DNA of 64,000 bases from CAYQCE01 sp964415885. Its GTDB lineage: Bacteria > Zixibacteria > MSB-5A5 > JAABVY01 > JAHJOQ01. Positions 18,456 through 27,688 of this stretch are shown in pieces. The position numbers and the translations under genes were made by a program. How positions within the stretch are numbered: the stretch's first letter is position 1; every line of letters starts with the position of its first letter. The notes under the pieces are model-generated. The model did not search any database. It was not told where the DNA came from and saw only the letters and a list, made by a program, of their open reading frames with translations. The stretch is from contig CAYQCE010000009.1 of assembly GCA_964415885.1 (NCBI GenBank), positions 1-64,000 of the forward strand, given 5' to 3'.

Positions 18456-18482
18456 AGGCCTGCAGTTTCTGCAGGCCTTTTC
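18456..18482 (+). terminator. Rho-independent terminator after tRNA-Leu(GAG)
   Basis: A perfect 10-bp stem (18456-18465 with 18469-18478) closes a TTT loop and runs into TTTT. It should end the gap-pgk-tpiA-secG-tRNA transcript. Confidence 0.85.
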
Positions 18483-18599
18483 GTTTGAACAGTCCAGTCG
18501 GAACAACCTCGCACCGGTCGGCATTATTATGAAGTGTGATAAGGCTGTCCAGTTTCGGCTGGTGGCATTACGCTGATCTGACTCGAAAGGTGGATTGTT

Positions 18600-19322
18600 T
18601 TGGCAGATACAAGAACACTCGAAGGCAGGGTAGCTCTGGTTACCGGAGCGGGACGCGGGATCGGAAGGGCCACATGCGAGCTGTTCGCTGAGCATGGCGC
18701 TGACCTCGTGCTCGTATCACGCACGGAGAGTGAACTGGTGGAGACCGCGAAGAAGTGCTCGGCTCACGGCGCGAAGTCACTCGTGCGCCCAACAGACATA
18801 TCATCCTCCGACGATGCCGATAACCTGTTCATCGATCTGCTTGCCAGATTTCCGAGGGTCGACATACTTGTAAACAACGCTGGTATCTTCCACGGCGCAC
18901 CTATGGAGGAATTTGATCTCGATAAGTTCCGCGAGGTGATGAAGATAAATGTCGAGGCGCCACTTTATCTGTCCCAGAAGATGCTGAAGACGGTCGATCC
19001 TGAGGTCGGCGGTACGATAGTAAACATATCCTCGTATTCGGGATGTTTCGGCACCTCGAAATTCCCCCGTTTCGGAGCCTATAACATGAGCAAATACGCG
19101 CTATGGGGTCTGACGGAAATTCTGGCTCTCGAATGCAAAGAGAGGGGTGTGCGCGTTAATCAGGTATCGCCTGCCGGAGTCGACACTCGGATGTTCCGCG
19201 AGGCCGTGGGGGAGGGCGTTACGCCGGGGCTCAAGCCGGAGGATGTCGCCGAGAAGATACTCTACTTTGCGTCCGATGAATCGGCACCTGCCACCGGCGA
19301 GAATCTCAAGGTGCCCGGATGA
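18600..19322 (+). CDS. SDR-family oxidoreductase, possible sepiapterin reductase-like
   Basis: This 240-residue classical short-chain dehydrogenase has the NAD(P) glycine motif TGAGRGIG (about 17-24), VNNAGIF, the serine in NISSYSG and the catalytic YNMSK. It reduces or oxidises a carbonyl/alcohol with NAD(P)H in the cytosol. The family alone does not give the substrate. It lies 86 bases upstream of a PTPS-like gene and folE2, the two earlier steps of tetrahydrobiopterin synthesis, whose last step is done by an SDR (sepiapterin reductase). That role is inferred from context only; a 3-oxoacyl-ACP reductase-like function is the alternative. The start is TTG18600 after AAAGGTGG. Confidence 0.8.
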   Translation: MADTRTLEGRVALVTGAGRGIGRATCELFAEHGADLVLVSRTESELVETAKKCSAHGAKSLVRPTDISSSDDADNLFIDLLARFPRVDILVNNAGIFHGAPMEEFDLDKFREVMKINVEAPLYLSQKMLKTVDPEVGGTIVNISSYSGCFGTSKFPRFGAYNMSKYALWGLTEILALECKERGVRVNQVSPAGVDTRMFREAVGEGVTPGLKPEDVAEKILYFASDESAPATGENLKVPG

Positions 19323-19408
19323 TTGAATATTGGTATCGCCCGGCGATGCAATACGAATGAACCTTTTTTCGGTTTTCGTGTTTATCCGTAAGGGTATGAC
19401 GAGGAAAA

Positions 19409-19816
19409 ATGAAGACTACAGTCGTTAGAAGGATGAGGTTTTCGGCCGGTCACAGGCTCTATCGGCCGGAATTGTCCGACGAGGAGAATTTCAATATCTA
19501 CGGTCCCTGCTCACACCCGCAGGGCCACGGCCATAATTATGAACTGGAGGTCTATGTCACCGGTGACACGGATCGGAAGACCGGTTTTGTCGTGGACCTG
19601 AAGAGCCTTAAAGAAATAATACACGAAAATGTAATATCCAAGTTGGATCACAAGAATCTCAACGAGGATGTTGATTTCATGAAGGGTATGGTTCCTACAA
19701 CGGAGAACCTCGCCGAGCAGATTTTCCGAATTCTCGATGACAAGCTGGGTGGTGAAAGGCTGACTCGCGTTGTCATACGGGAGACAGAAAACAATCGCGT
19801 AGAGGTAAGCCGTTAG
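19409..19816 (+). CDS. 6-pyruvoyl-tetrahydropterin synthase-like protein
   Basis: This 135-residue T-fold protein has zinc-ligand histidines in FSAGHRLYRPE and GHGHNYELEV, a catalytic cysteine in GPCSHPQGHGH and LDHKNLNEDV. Cys is separated from the HGH by five residues, as in animal PTPS (CNNPNGHGH), whereas E. coli QueD has three (CGRLHGH). This favours a PTPS that makes 6-pyruvoyl-tetrahydropterin, although 6-carboxytetrahydropterin synthase (QueD) is not excluded. It is 15 bases upstream of folE2, which supplies the substrate dihydroneopterin triphosphate. Confidence 0.85.
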   Translation: MKTTVVRRMRFSAGHRLYRPELSDEENFNIYGPCSHPQGHGHNYELEVYVTGDTDRKTGFVVDLKSLKEIIHENVISKLDHKNLNEDVDFMKGMVPTTENLAEQIFRILDDKLGGERLTRVVIRETENNRVEVSR

Positions 19817-19831
19817 ATAGGAGTAATTGAC

Positions 19832-20677
19832 ATGATAGATGTACAGAATCTACCAGACGATCGCAAGATCTACATTGACAAGGTCGGAATCAAATCGCTC
19901 AAGTTTCCGGTTGTCGTTCAGGACAAGAAACACGGCACCCAGAACACGATTGCAGAGGTCAATTTCTACGTTGATCTGCCGCACAGTTTCAAGGGAACCC
20001 ACATGAGCAGATTCGTGGAAATTCTCAACGACCATTCCGGGGCGCTGTCGACCGAAAATGTGGGCGAAATTCTCGAGGCCGCCAAGAAAAAGCTGAAGGC
20101 CCTACGGGCGCATCTCGATCTCACGTTCCCGTACTTCATCGAGAAGGAAGCACCGGTAACCGGCTCGAAGGGCGTTATCGACTACGAATGTACGATCTCG
20201 GCTGCAAGCAACGGCAACGAGAGGGATGATGTCGTGTTGACAGTTCGAGTTCCGGTAACGACTCTCTGTCCGTGCTCGAAAGAGATATCGGAGTATGGCG
20301 CACACAACCAGCGTTCGATCGTGACTGTCTCGGTTCGTCTTAACAGTTTCATTTGGCTCGAGGAACTGATCAAGAACATCGAGGAGCAGGCCAGTAGCGA
20401 GATATTCTCGCTGCTTAAGCGCGAGGACGAGAAGTTCGTGACGGAGACAGCGTACAACAACCCGGCGTTCGTCGAGGATATAGTGCGTTCGGTCACGAGT
20501 GTTCTTTCCAGCGACCCGCGTATCGATTGGTTCAGCGTTGAGTCGGAGAACCACGAGTCGATCCACAATCACAACGCATACGCATTTGTCGAGCGGAATG
20601 TAAAGGCGGAGCGCGAGGAGAAGTCTCGTATCGAATCCAGGCGCACTGTCGAGTCGACAGAGACTGTCGGCAAATGA
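19832..20677 (+). CDS. folE2: GTP cyclohydrolase IB (FolE2/MptA family)
   Basis: This 281-residue protein contains the family metal-site segment CPCSKEISEYGAHNQRS and a late HNHNAYAF segment. It opens GTP to give 7,8-dihydroneopterin triphosphate, the entry to folate, queuosine or biopterin pathways. FolE2 enzymes are less dependent on zinc than FolE. The ribosome site is AGGAG before ATG19832, close behind the PTPS-like gene. A GC-rich hairpin lies just after the stop. Confidence 0.94.
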   Translation: MIDVQNLPDDRKIYIDKVGIKSLKFPVVVQDKKHGTQNTIAEVNFYVDLPHSFKGTHMSRFVEILNDHSGALSTENVGEILEAAKKKLKALRAHLDLTFPYFIEKEAPVTGSKGVIDYECTISAASNGNERDDVVLTVRVPVTTLCPCSKEISEYGAHNQRSIVTVSVRLNSFIWLEELIKNIEEQASSEIFSLLKREDEKFVTETAYNNPAFVEDIVRSVTSVLSSDPRIDWFSVESENHESIHNHNAYAFVERNVKAEREEKSRIESRRTVESTETVGK

Positions 20678-20687
20678 GATGTAGTAC

Positions 20688-20709
20688 GGCGGGATCAGCC
20701 GGTCCCGCC
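20688..20709 (+). terminator. Hairpin after folE2 (possible terminator)
   Basis: GGCGGGA (20688-20694) pairs with TCCCGCC (20703-20709). No T-run follows, so it is a weak terminator candidate. The remaining roughly 255 bases up to aceE contain no gene and no promoter I can defend. Confidence 0.4.
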
Positions 20710-20965
20710 GACTCTTGAAGTACTCCAGTTAACAGCAATCATAACATAGCCTTAACTTCATCGGTGCTTACCCGGCCAATATAGTGACACGGCAGGTCCA
20801 TTATTTCTCGGAACCTGTGGCGGTTGCGAGCGTTGCAACAAATTGATATGGCAACCAGGCGGTCAGATATTTGCTTCATCGCGCTAATGCATCAAGGATC
20901 CCACAAGACTGTCCCCCATATTGATTCGGCATACAATTCCGGAATATTCTTCGAAAGGACCAGTG

Positions 20966-23644
20966 ATGTCTGCAGATGAGATACAAGGACCATCCAGAGA
21001 AATCGAATTCGAGAACAAGGAATGGATTCAGTCACTCGAATACGTGTATCGGAATCAGGGTCCAAAGCGAGTTCGCGAGCTATTGAAACTGATGCGGGAG
21101 CGGGCGTTCGAGATGGGTGTGCAGTTGCAGTCTGCTATGAACACACCGTATCTGAATACAATTCCAGTTGACAGACAGCCCCCGTTCCCCGGCAGCCGCG
21201 ATATAGAGAGACGTATCAAGAGTATTGTTCGATGGAACGCGATGGCGATGGTCGTGCGGGCAAACCGAGCCGAGAGCGGAATCGGCGGGCACATTTCGAC
21301 ATATGCGTCAGTTGCCACGCTCTTCGAAGTCGGCTTCAATCATTTTTTCCGCGGGCATGGCGATAATCGCGACGGCGACCTCGTCTATTTCCAGGGGCAC
21401 GCATCCCCGGGTGTTTACGCGAGGGCCTTCCTCGAAGGTAGAATAAGCGAGGAGCATCTGGTGAATTTCCGTAAAGAGCTTCGCAAGGGCGGCGGGTTGC
21501 CATCATATCCGCACCCTCGACTGATGCCTGATTTCTGGGAGTTTCCAACAGTCTCGATGGGACTCTCACCGATCATGGCTATCTATCAGGCCCGCTTCAA
21601 CAGATATATCGAGGATCGCGGTATCCGTAAGACAAAGGGCCGCAACGTGTGGGCGTTTCTCGGTGACGGCGAGCTGGACGAGCCCGAATCGCTCGGCGCT
21701 ATCACGCTTCCATCACGCGAAAAACTCGATAATCTCATCTTTGTGGTCAACTGCAATCTTCAGAGGCTCGATGGCCCGGTGCGCGGCAACGGGAAGATAA
21801 TCCAGGAATTGGAAGCCGCTTTCCGCGGGGCGGGATGGAATGTCATCAAAGTCATTTGGGGTTCCGACTGGGATCCGCTTTTGGCTCAGGATGACGGGGG
21901 ACTTCTCGCCAGGCGCATGGCCGAAGTGCCCGACGGGCAGTATCAGAAGTACAGCGTTTCGGACGGAAGCTACATCCGCGAGGACTTCTTCGGGACGTAC
22001 CCGCAGCTAACAGAGATGGTCAAGAACTACACCGACGAGCAGCTTCAGAAGCTGCGTCGCGGCGGACATGATCCGGCCAAGGTGTATGCCGCGTACAAGG
22101 CTGCGGTCGAGCATGAGGGCCAGCCGACTGTTATTCTGGCGAAGACGATAAAAGGCTACGGTCTCGGTGAGGCCGGCGAGGGTCGCAATGTTACTCATCA
22201 GCAGAAGAAGCTTAACGAACAGGAGCTAAGGCATTTCCGCAGCCGTTTCGGAATCCCGATTTCGGATAATCAGATAGCTGAAGCACCGTTCTATAAGCCC
22301 GCTCCCGAAAGCGAGGAAATGCGCTACCTGAAAGAGCGTCGCGAGTCACTCGGAGGCTATCTCCCCAAGAGGTCTGTGACAGTGCTGCCGTTCGAAACTC
22401 CGGGAGACAAAGTCTATAAGGAATTCCTCGATGGTTCAGGTGATCGTGAAGTCGCCAGCACGATGGCATTCGTTCACCTCCTCTCGAAGCTTATGGCAGA
22501 CAAGGAGATCGGCAAGTATGTCGTGCCGATCGTGCCGGATGAAGCGCGCACCTTTGGAATGGAGGCGCTCTTCCGACGTTTCGGAATTTACTCGCACGTC
22601 GGCCAGAATTATGAACCTGTCGACAAGGAAAGCTTGCTCTATTACAAGGAGGCGGTTGACGGTCAGATTCTGGAAGAGGGAATCACCGAGGCGGGCTCGA
22701 TGTCGTCATTCATAGCGGCAGCAACAGCCTACGCCAATCACGGAATCAACATGATCCCGTTCTTCATATTCTATTCGATGTTCGGTTTTCAGCGAATCGG
22801 CGATTTGATCTGGGCCGCGGGCGATATACAGGCTCGCGGGTTCATGCTCGGCGGTACTGCAGGACGCACTACTCTCGCAGGGGAAGGACTCCAGCATCAG
22901 GATGGCCACAGCCATCTCAATGCCTTCGCGGTTACCTCGATGAAAGCATACGATCCCGCTTACTCATACGAGATAGCAGTGATCATCCGCGAAGGTCTCC
23001 GTCGCATGCTCGAAGAGCAGGAGAACATAATCTATTACCTGACTCTGATGAACGAGTTCTATCAGATGCCGAAGATGCCGAAGGGTGTTGAGGAGGGGAT
23101 CTTGAAAGGCATCTACAAATTCCGCGAGACCTCCAATAAGCGTAAGACGTTCCGGGCACATCTGTTCGGCAGCGGCACGATTCTGAACGAAGCGCTGAAG
23201 GCTCAGGAGATTCTCGAGAAAGATTACGACATAGCCTCCGATGTGTGGAGTATAACAAGCTACAAGGAGCTATATCACGATGCTATGGAGGCCGAGCGAT
23301 ACAACCGGCTGAATCCGACGAAGACGCCCAGGGTGCCGTATTTGAAGAAGGAACTTGATGGCTCGAAGGGGATCTTTGTTGCGGCCAGCGACTACGTCAA
23401 AGCTCTGCCGGCATCGGTTGCCAAATGGGTGGATGATCCGTTCGTAACGCTTGGAACCGATGGGTATGGACGCAGCGACGGCAGGTCGGACCTGCGCGAT
23501 TATTTCGAGGTGGATGCGAGACAGATAGCGTTTGCGGCGGTTGTTGCGATGGCGGAAGAGAACAAGGTTAAGGCTTCGGTTGTGAAGAAGGCTATGAAGG
23601 ATTTGGAAATCAAGCCCGACAAGCCGAATCCGTTCGAGATATAG
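20966..23644 (+). CDS. aceE: Pyruvate dehydrogenase E1 component (homodimeric)
   Basis: This 892-residue protein has the length and order of AceE. Landmarks are the N-terminal RDIERRIKSIVRWNAMAMV, the TPP-binding FLGDGELDEPES ending in FVVNCN, and the active-site region GEGLQHQDGHSH. It decarboxylates pyruvate with thiamine diphosphate and passes the acetyl group to lipoyl-E2. ATG20966 follows AAAGGA; the open frame extends 15 codons upstream but lacks family similarity. aceF and lpd follow, so all three subunits of the complex are encoded together. Confidence 0.95.
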   Translation: MSADEIQGPSREIEFENKEWIQSLEYVYRNQGPKRVRELLKLMRERAFEMGVQLQSAMNTPYLNTIPVDRQPPFPGSRDIERRIKSIVRWNAMAMVVRANRAESGIGGHISTYASVATLFEVGFNHFFRGHGDNRDGDLVYFQGHASPGVYARAFLEGRISEEHLVNFRKELRKGGGLPSYPHPRLMPDFWEFPTVSMGLSPIMAIYQARFNRYIEDRGIRKTKGRNVWAFLGDGELDEPESLGAITLPSREKLDNLIFVVNCNLQRLDGPVRGNGKIIQELEAAFRGAGWNVIKVIWGSDWDPLLAQDDGGLLARRMAEVPDGQYQKYSVSDGSYIREDFFGTYPQLTEMVKNYTDEQLQKLRRGGHDPAKVYAAYKAAVEHEGQPTVILAKTIKGYGLGEAGEGRNVTHQQKKLNEQELRHFRSRFGIPISDNQIAEAPFYKPAPESEEMRYLKERRESLGGYLPKRSVTVLPFETPGDKVYKEFLDGSGDREVASTMAFVHLLSKLMADKEIGKYVVPIVPDEARTFGMEALFRRFGIYSHVGQNYEPVDKESLLYYKEAVDGQILEEGITEAGSMSSFIAAATAYANHGINMIPFFIFYSMFGFQRIGDLIWAAGDIQARGFMLGGTAGRTTLAGEGLQHQDGHSHLNAFAVTSMKAYDPAYSYEIAVIIREGLRRMLEEQENIIYYLTLMNEFYQMPKMPKGVEEGILKGIYKFRETSNKRKTFRAHLFGSGTILNEALKAQEILEKDYDIASDVWSITSYKELYHDAMEAERYNRLNPTKTPRVPYLKKELDGSKGIFVAASDYVKALPASVAKWVDDPFVTLGTDGYGRSDGRSDLRDYFEVDARQIAFAAVVAMAEENKVKASVVKKAMKDLEIKPDKPNPFEI

Positions 23645-23659
23645 GATCAGGGAGTTCAG

Positions 23660-25069
23660 ATGATAAAAGAGATTACTATTCCGGAAATTGGAGAGAATGT
23701 AGACTCCGGCGATGTCGTCAGCGTTCTTGTTTCTGAAGGCGATATGGTAGATGCGGATCAGGGGGTTATCGAGGTCGAGACTGAGAAGGCGGTTGTCGAG
23801 ATACCTTCGCCCGACAAGGGCAAGATAGTCGAGATCACGGTCAGCGAGGGCGACTCAGTCACGATCGGTCAGACAATTGGCAAGATTGACACGGAGGCGC
23901 CCGAGGAAGACGAGGCTGAGGAGAAGAAGGCTGAAAAACCCGAACCGAAAAGGGAAGAGCGCGAAGAGCCGGAGCCGAAACAGCAAGAAAAGGAAGAGGA
24001 AGAGGAAGAGGAAGAGAAGGAAGAGGAGGTCGTGCGCGGAACTGTAAAGGGCGCTGCTCCTGAAGAGAAGGGTGGAGAGGCGCCATCCGTGGCCGGGGCG
24101 GAGGAGAAGCCTGACAAGCCGGATCGCAAAGAGAGGCCGAAAGAGCCGAAATCGAAGCCCGCGCCAGCCTCACCCTCGGTGCGGCGTCTCGCGCGTGAAG
24201 TCGGAGCCGACATTGACAAGATAGGCGGTTCGGGGCCCGGCGGGCGAATTACTGAGGAAGATGTCAAGGCATATGTCCGGTCGATCGTCCGTGGCGAGAA
24301 ACGACCCGCGACTGCCGAGGGATCGGCACTCGGTATTTCCCGGAAGCCGCTTCCCGACTTCGGCAAGTGGGGCAAGATCGATAAAGAGCCGCTGTCGAAA
24401 GTTCGCAGGATCACCGCCGACAATGTATCGCACTCCTGGACTGTCGTCCCACATGTCACACAGTTCGATGAGGCGGATGTCACATGGTTCGAGGAGTTCC
24501 GTCAGAAATTCGGCAAGGAAGTCGAGCAGGCCGGCGGAAAGCTCACTCTGACTGCGGTCATAATCAAGACTATCGTCGCCGCGCTCAAGCGGTACTCGAA
24601 GTTCAATGCGACTGTGGATCCCGAGAAGGGCGAGATTATCTACAAGCACTTCTTCAACATCGGCATAGCGGTCGATACCGATCGCGGACTTCTCGTGCCC
24701 GTGCTGCGGGATGCGGACCGAAAAGGCATCAAGCAGATCGCGATTGAGATGACCGATCTCGCTGAACGTGCACGGAAGAAACGAATTGACCCGGATGAAA
24801 TGGAAGGCGGGACGTTCACGATCTCGAACCAGGGTGCGATCGGTGGCGTTCAGTTCACGCCGATAATCTTCTGGCCGCAGGTGGCGATCCTCGGTGTCAG
24901 CCGGTCGTCGACACGACCGGAGTTCATTGACGGCGAATGGAAACCGAGAACGATACTTCCGATCTCGCTTTCATACGATCACAGGCTAATCGACGGCGCG
25001 GATGCGGCACGTTTCCTGAAATGGGTTGCCGGGGCTCTCGAGCATCCGCTCGCGCTGGAATTCGATTGA
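23660..25069 (+). CDS. aceF: Dihydrolipoamide acetyltransferase (PDH E2)
   Basis: This 469-residue protein has one lipoyl domain (1-75, lipoylated K43 in VETEKAVVEIP). A very acidic and lysine-rich linker (about 85-170) includes an eight-residue run of glutamates. A peripheral subunit-binding domain (about 172-210, SVRRLAREVGAD and GPGGRITEEDV) and the catalytic domain with SYDHRLIDGADAA follow. It transfers acetyl from lipoyl to CoA and forms the core of the complex. One lipoyl domain is fewer than in E. coli. It lies 15 bases after aceE. Confidence 0.95.
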   Translation: MIKEITIPEIGENVDSGDVVSVLVSEGDMVDADQGVIEVETEKAVVEIPSPDKGKIVEITVSEGDSVTIGQTIGKIDTEAPEEDEAEEKKAEKPEPKREEREEPEPKQQEKEEEEEEEEKEEEVVRGTVKGAAPEEKGGEAPSVAGAEEKPDKPDRKERPKEPKSKPAPASPSVRRLAREVGADIDKIGGSGPGGRITEEDVKAYVRSIVRGEKRPATAEGSALGISRKPLPDFGKWGKIDKEPLSKVRRITADNVSHSWTVVPHVTQFDEADVTWFEEFRQKFGKEVEQAGGKLTLTAVIIKTIVAALKRYSKFNATVDPEKGEIIYKHFFNIGIAVDTDRGLLVPVLRDADRKGIKQIAIEMTDLAERARKKRIDPDEMEGGTFTISNQGAIGGVQFTPIIFWPQVAILGVSRSSTRPEFIDGEWKPRTILPISLSYDHRLIDGADAARFLKWVAGALEHPLALEFD

Positions 25070-25097
25070 GTACGGAAATAGAAACGGAGTTTTATAG

Positions 25098-26531
25098 ATG
25101 GTCGCGAATTCAAACAAGACTGGTCTTGCGGTAATCGGTGGTGGTCCCGGTGGATATGCCGCCGCGTTCTATGCCGCTGATCTGGGCATGGATGTCACAC
25201 TGATCGATCCGGACGTCAACCCCGGTGGAGTCTGCCTCTATCGCGGATGTATCCCTTCGAAGGCGCTTCTGCATGTAGCGAAAGTCATCAACGAATCGAG
25301 CGAGGCCGCCGAATGGGGAGTCAAGTTCAAGAAGCCGGAGATCGACGTCAAGAAGCTCAGGAAATTCAAGAATGATGTTGTCGGGAGACTGACCGGCGGT
25401 CTTGGCCAGCTCTCCAGGCAGCGGAGTGTCAACTATGTCCGAGGGACAGCGGGGTTCATCGACAAGAATACTCTCGAGGTCACGCGCAGCAACGGCGACA
25501 CCGGATCACTGACGTTTGACAATGCGATAGTCGCCACCGGATCGCAACCGATAATGATCCCGTCGCTGACTGTGGACTCTCCGAGATTGCTTGATTCGAC
25601 GAGTGCGCTTGAAGTCGAGAATATACCAAAAAGCCTGCTCGTTATCGGCGGTGGTTACATCGGCCTCGAACTCGGCACGGTCTACGCCACACTCGGGTCG
25701 GAGGTGACAGTTGTAGAGATGACGTCCGGCATTCTTCCAGGCGTGGATAAGGACCTCGTAAGTCCGCTCAAGAAGCGCTTGAAGGATCTTTTCGAGGATG
25801 TCTGGCTCGATACTACTGTGACGGGGCTCAAGGCACAGAAGAACGGGATCAAGGCGTCATTCAAGGGCGAAAACGCACCGGACAATGACAAGATATTCGA
25901 TAAGGTTCTGATGGCGGTCGGGCGCAAGCCGAACAGCCGCGATGTCGGACTCGAAAAAGTGCACATTGAGATGGATGAGAAGGGATTCGTTAAGGTCGAT
26001 GACGCTCGCCGAACTAATGTCGAAAACATATTCGCGATCGGTGATGTTGCGGGTGAGCCGATGCTCGCTCACAAAGCGTCGCACGAGGGCAGAGTTGCAG
26101 TCGATGCTATCGCCGGGAAGAATGCGGCGTTTGAGCCGCGGGCCATTCCGGCGGTCGTGTTTACCGATCCGGAGATTGCGTGGTGCGGTCTGACTCAGAC
26201 CGAGGCGAAAGAGAAGAACATCGATGTCGAGATCGCCAAGTTTCCATGGGGAGCATCCGGGCGGGCTCTGACTCTCGGACGCTCGGACGGAATTACGAAA
26301 CTCATTATCGAGCCGAAAACCGAGCGTATACTCGGAGTTGGTATCTCAGGACCCGGTGCGGGTGAGCTTATCGCTGAGGGAGTACTCGCAGTCGAGATGG
26401 CGGCAGTGGCGTCCGATCTTGCAATGACTATACATGCGCACCCGACTCTATCCGAGACACTGATGGAGGCGGCGGATGTGTTTCTCGGGCATGCCACGCA
26501 CTATTACAGGCCGAAACGGAAGAAGAAGTAG
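25098..26531 (+). CDS. lpd: Dihydrolipoamide dehydrogenase (E3)
   Basis: This 477-residue flavoprotein has the FAD site VIGGGPGGYAAA at the N-terminus and the redox disulfide in GVCLYRGCIPSK (C46, C51). The NAD site is VIGGGYIGLELG, and the C-terminal base pair is in HAHPTLSE. It re-oxidises dihydrolipoamide and makes NADH. It is last in aceE-aceF-lpd and could also serve other lipoyl enzymes. It converges with minus-strand genes; no clear terminator lies between them. Confidence 0.96.
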   Translation: MVANSNKTGLAVIGGGPGGYAAAFYAADLGMDVTLIDPDVNPGGVCLYRGCIPSKALLHVAKVINESSEAAEWGVKFKKPEIDVKKLRKFKNDVVGRLTGGLGQLSRQRSVNYVRGTAGFIDKNTLEVTRSNGDTGSLTFDNAIVATGSQPIMIPSLTVDSPRLLDSTSALEVENIPKSLLVIGGGYIGLELGTVYATLGSEVTVVEMTSGILPGVDKDLVSPLKKRLKDLFEDVWLDTTVTGLKAQKNGIKASFKGENAPDNDKIFDKVLMAVGRKPNSRDVGLEKVHIEMDEKGFVKVDDARRTNVENIFAIGDVAGEPMLAHKASHEGRVAVDAIAGKNAAFEPRAIPAVVFTDPEIAWCGLTQTEAKEKNIDVEIAKFPWGASGRALTLGRSDGITKLIIEPKTERILGVGISGPGAGELIAEGVLAVEMAAVASDLAMTIHAHPTLSETLMEAADVFLGHATHYYRPKRKKK

Positions 26532-26849
26532 GATCCGTCGATTGCTGGAGTATTGTACGGTTCCGATACTGTCTTGTTCTTCACGATAGCTGTTTTGGCT
26601 GAGGTTTTGGAACTCCGCGCCAAACATCGCCACGAGTGCATCATCTGAACACGGAATACCGTAGCTGAATCCGATGTTTACCTGCGGTGATTCGTCTTCG
26701 CCGTTGTACTCGCTCACGGCTGCTTTGAGCTTCCGTGTGGCATCCTGAGTCAATGTCTGATCGCTTTTCAGGCCGATCTCCTGACTGGCTTTGATCTCAC
26801 CAACTATCAAATGAGATTCGATCAGCTTCCGGGAGACGTTCAACGGCAC
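26448..26849 (-). pseudogene. Remnant of an aconitate hydratase N-terminus
   Basis: Reading leftward from GTG26849, nine bases after AAGGAG, the frame begins PLNVSRKLIESHLIVGE and continues EIGLKSDQTLTQDAT. This closely matches the first 35 or so residues of the roughly 640-residue bacterial aconitase. Similarity stops abruptly after that. About 95 further codons resemble nothing I recognise, and the frame only ends 84 bases inside the antisense of lpd. A full enzyme needs three iron-sulfur cysteines and about 600 more residues, so this is most likely the stump of a deleted gene. A translated short protein cannot be excluded. Confidence 0.6.
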
Positions 26850-26887
26850 GCGACTTCGCTCCTTGAACCGTCCATTCAACAGACGAA

Positions 26888-27520
26888 CTACTTCATCTTG
26901 CGTGCGACAACCCGAGCAAATCCGTGCTTGTGTGGCTCTCCATGAGTGGTGTCGTGTTCCGTGCGTTCTTCGTACTTCTTGATGTGGAAATTGCCCTTCA
27001 GGTGTTTCAACAGCTCATTTGGACGGAAGTAGTGTTTAATTTCAGACGATAGTTCACTTGCGTTTTCGTCATCACCCTTGTATCCCGGATCCTCGATAGT
27101 GTGGACTTTGATGAAGATGTAACCGCCGCGCTTCAGGCTTTTCCGAACCTTGTAGAATAGCTTGCCGATATCGCCCGTTTCGAGATGGTCGAACAGGGTG
27201 ATGGCGAATATAAGATCGAACTTGCGCTCAGGGTATTCCCATGTACGGGCGTCCCCATGCACGGTTTTCAGTCTGTCGCCAAGCCCCCTCTCGGCCGCGA
27301 TCCGCTTAAGCTTCTCGATCCCGGTTTTGGAGCTGTCGAGCGCGATTACGTCAAAGCCTTTCTCCGCAAGATACAGAGAGTTTCGTCCGTCGCCGGCACC
27401 CATGTCCAGCGCGAGTCCGGAGCCGCCTAAATCCTGAAGATGCTCTTCGACTTCCTTAGTCGGTGCGTCTCCGAATGACAACTCATCCGAGTCGTAGAAT
27501 TCATCAAACCGTTCCGTCAT
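26888..27520 (-). CDS. Class I SAM-dependent methyltransferase
   Basis: This 210-residue protein has a Rossmann-type SAM site, LALDMGAGDGRNSLYLAEKG (motif I), then VIALDSSKTGIEKL (motif II acidic residue) and FDLIFAITLFDHL (motif IV region). It resembles TehB/UbiE-like small methyltransferases; the acceptor is unknown. ATG27520 follows AGGA by eight bases. It is read divergently from the photolyase and lies upstream of the aconitase remnant. Confidence 0.85.
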   Translation of the reverse strand: MTERFDEFYDSDELSFGDAPTKEVEEHLQDLGGSGLALDMGAGDGRNSLYLAEKGFDVIALDSSKTGIEKLKRIAAERGLGDRLKTVHGDARTWEYPERKFDLIFAITLFDHLETGDIGKLFYKVRKSLKRGGYIFIKVHTIEDPGYKGDDENASELSSEIKHYFRPNELLKHLKGNFHIKKYEERTEHDTTHGEPHKHGFARVVARKMK

Positions 27521-27688
27521 ACTCAATTCCTGTGGGGCTTGTTTGAATTAGCACTTGTTGGCCGACAGCATGGCCTTCATCTCTGTATAACACCCCCGGC
27601 GCTTCTCTGTGCCCGTTTAGTTGATATCTCTGAGAACCGCACGGTGGAGCAGAGCGTTATCGACATTATCGAGACGGGAGTGATTGTA

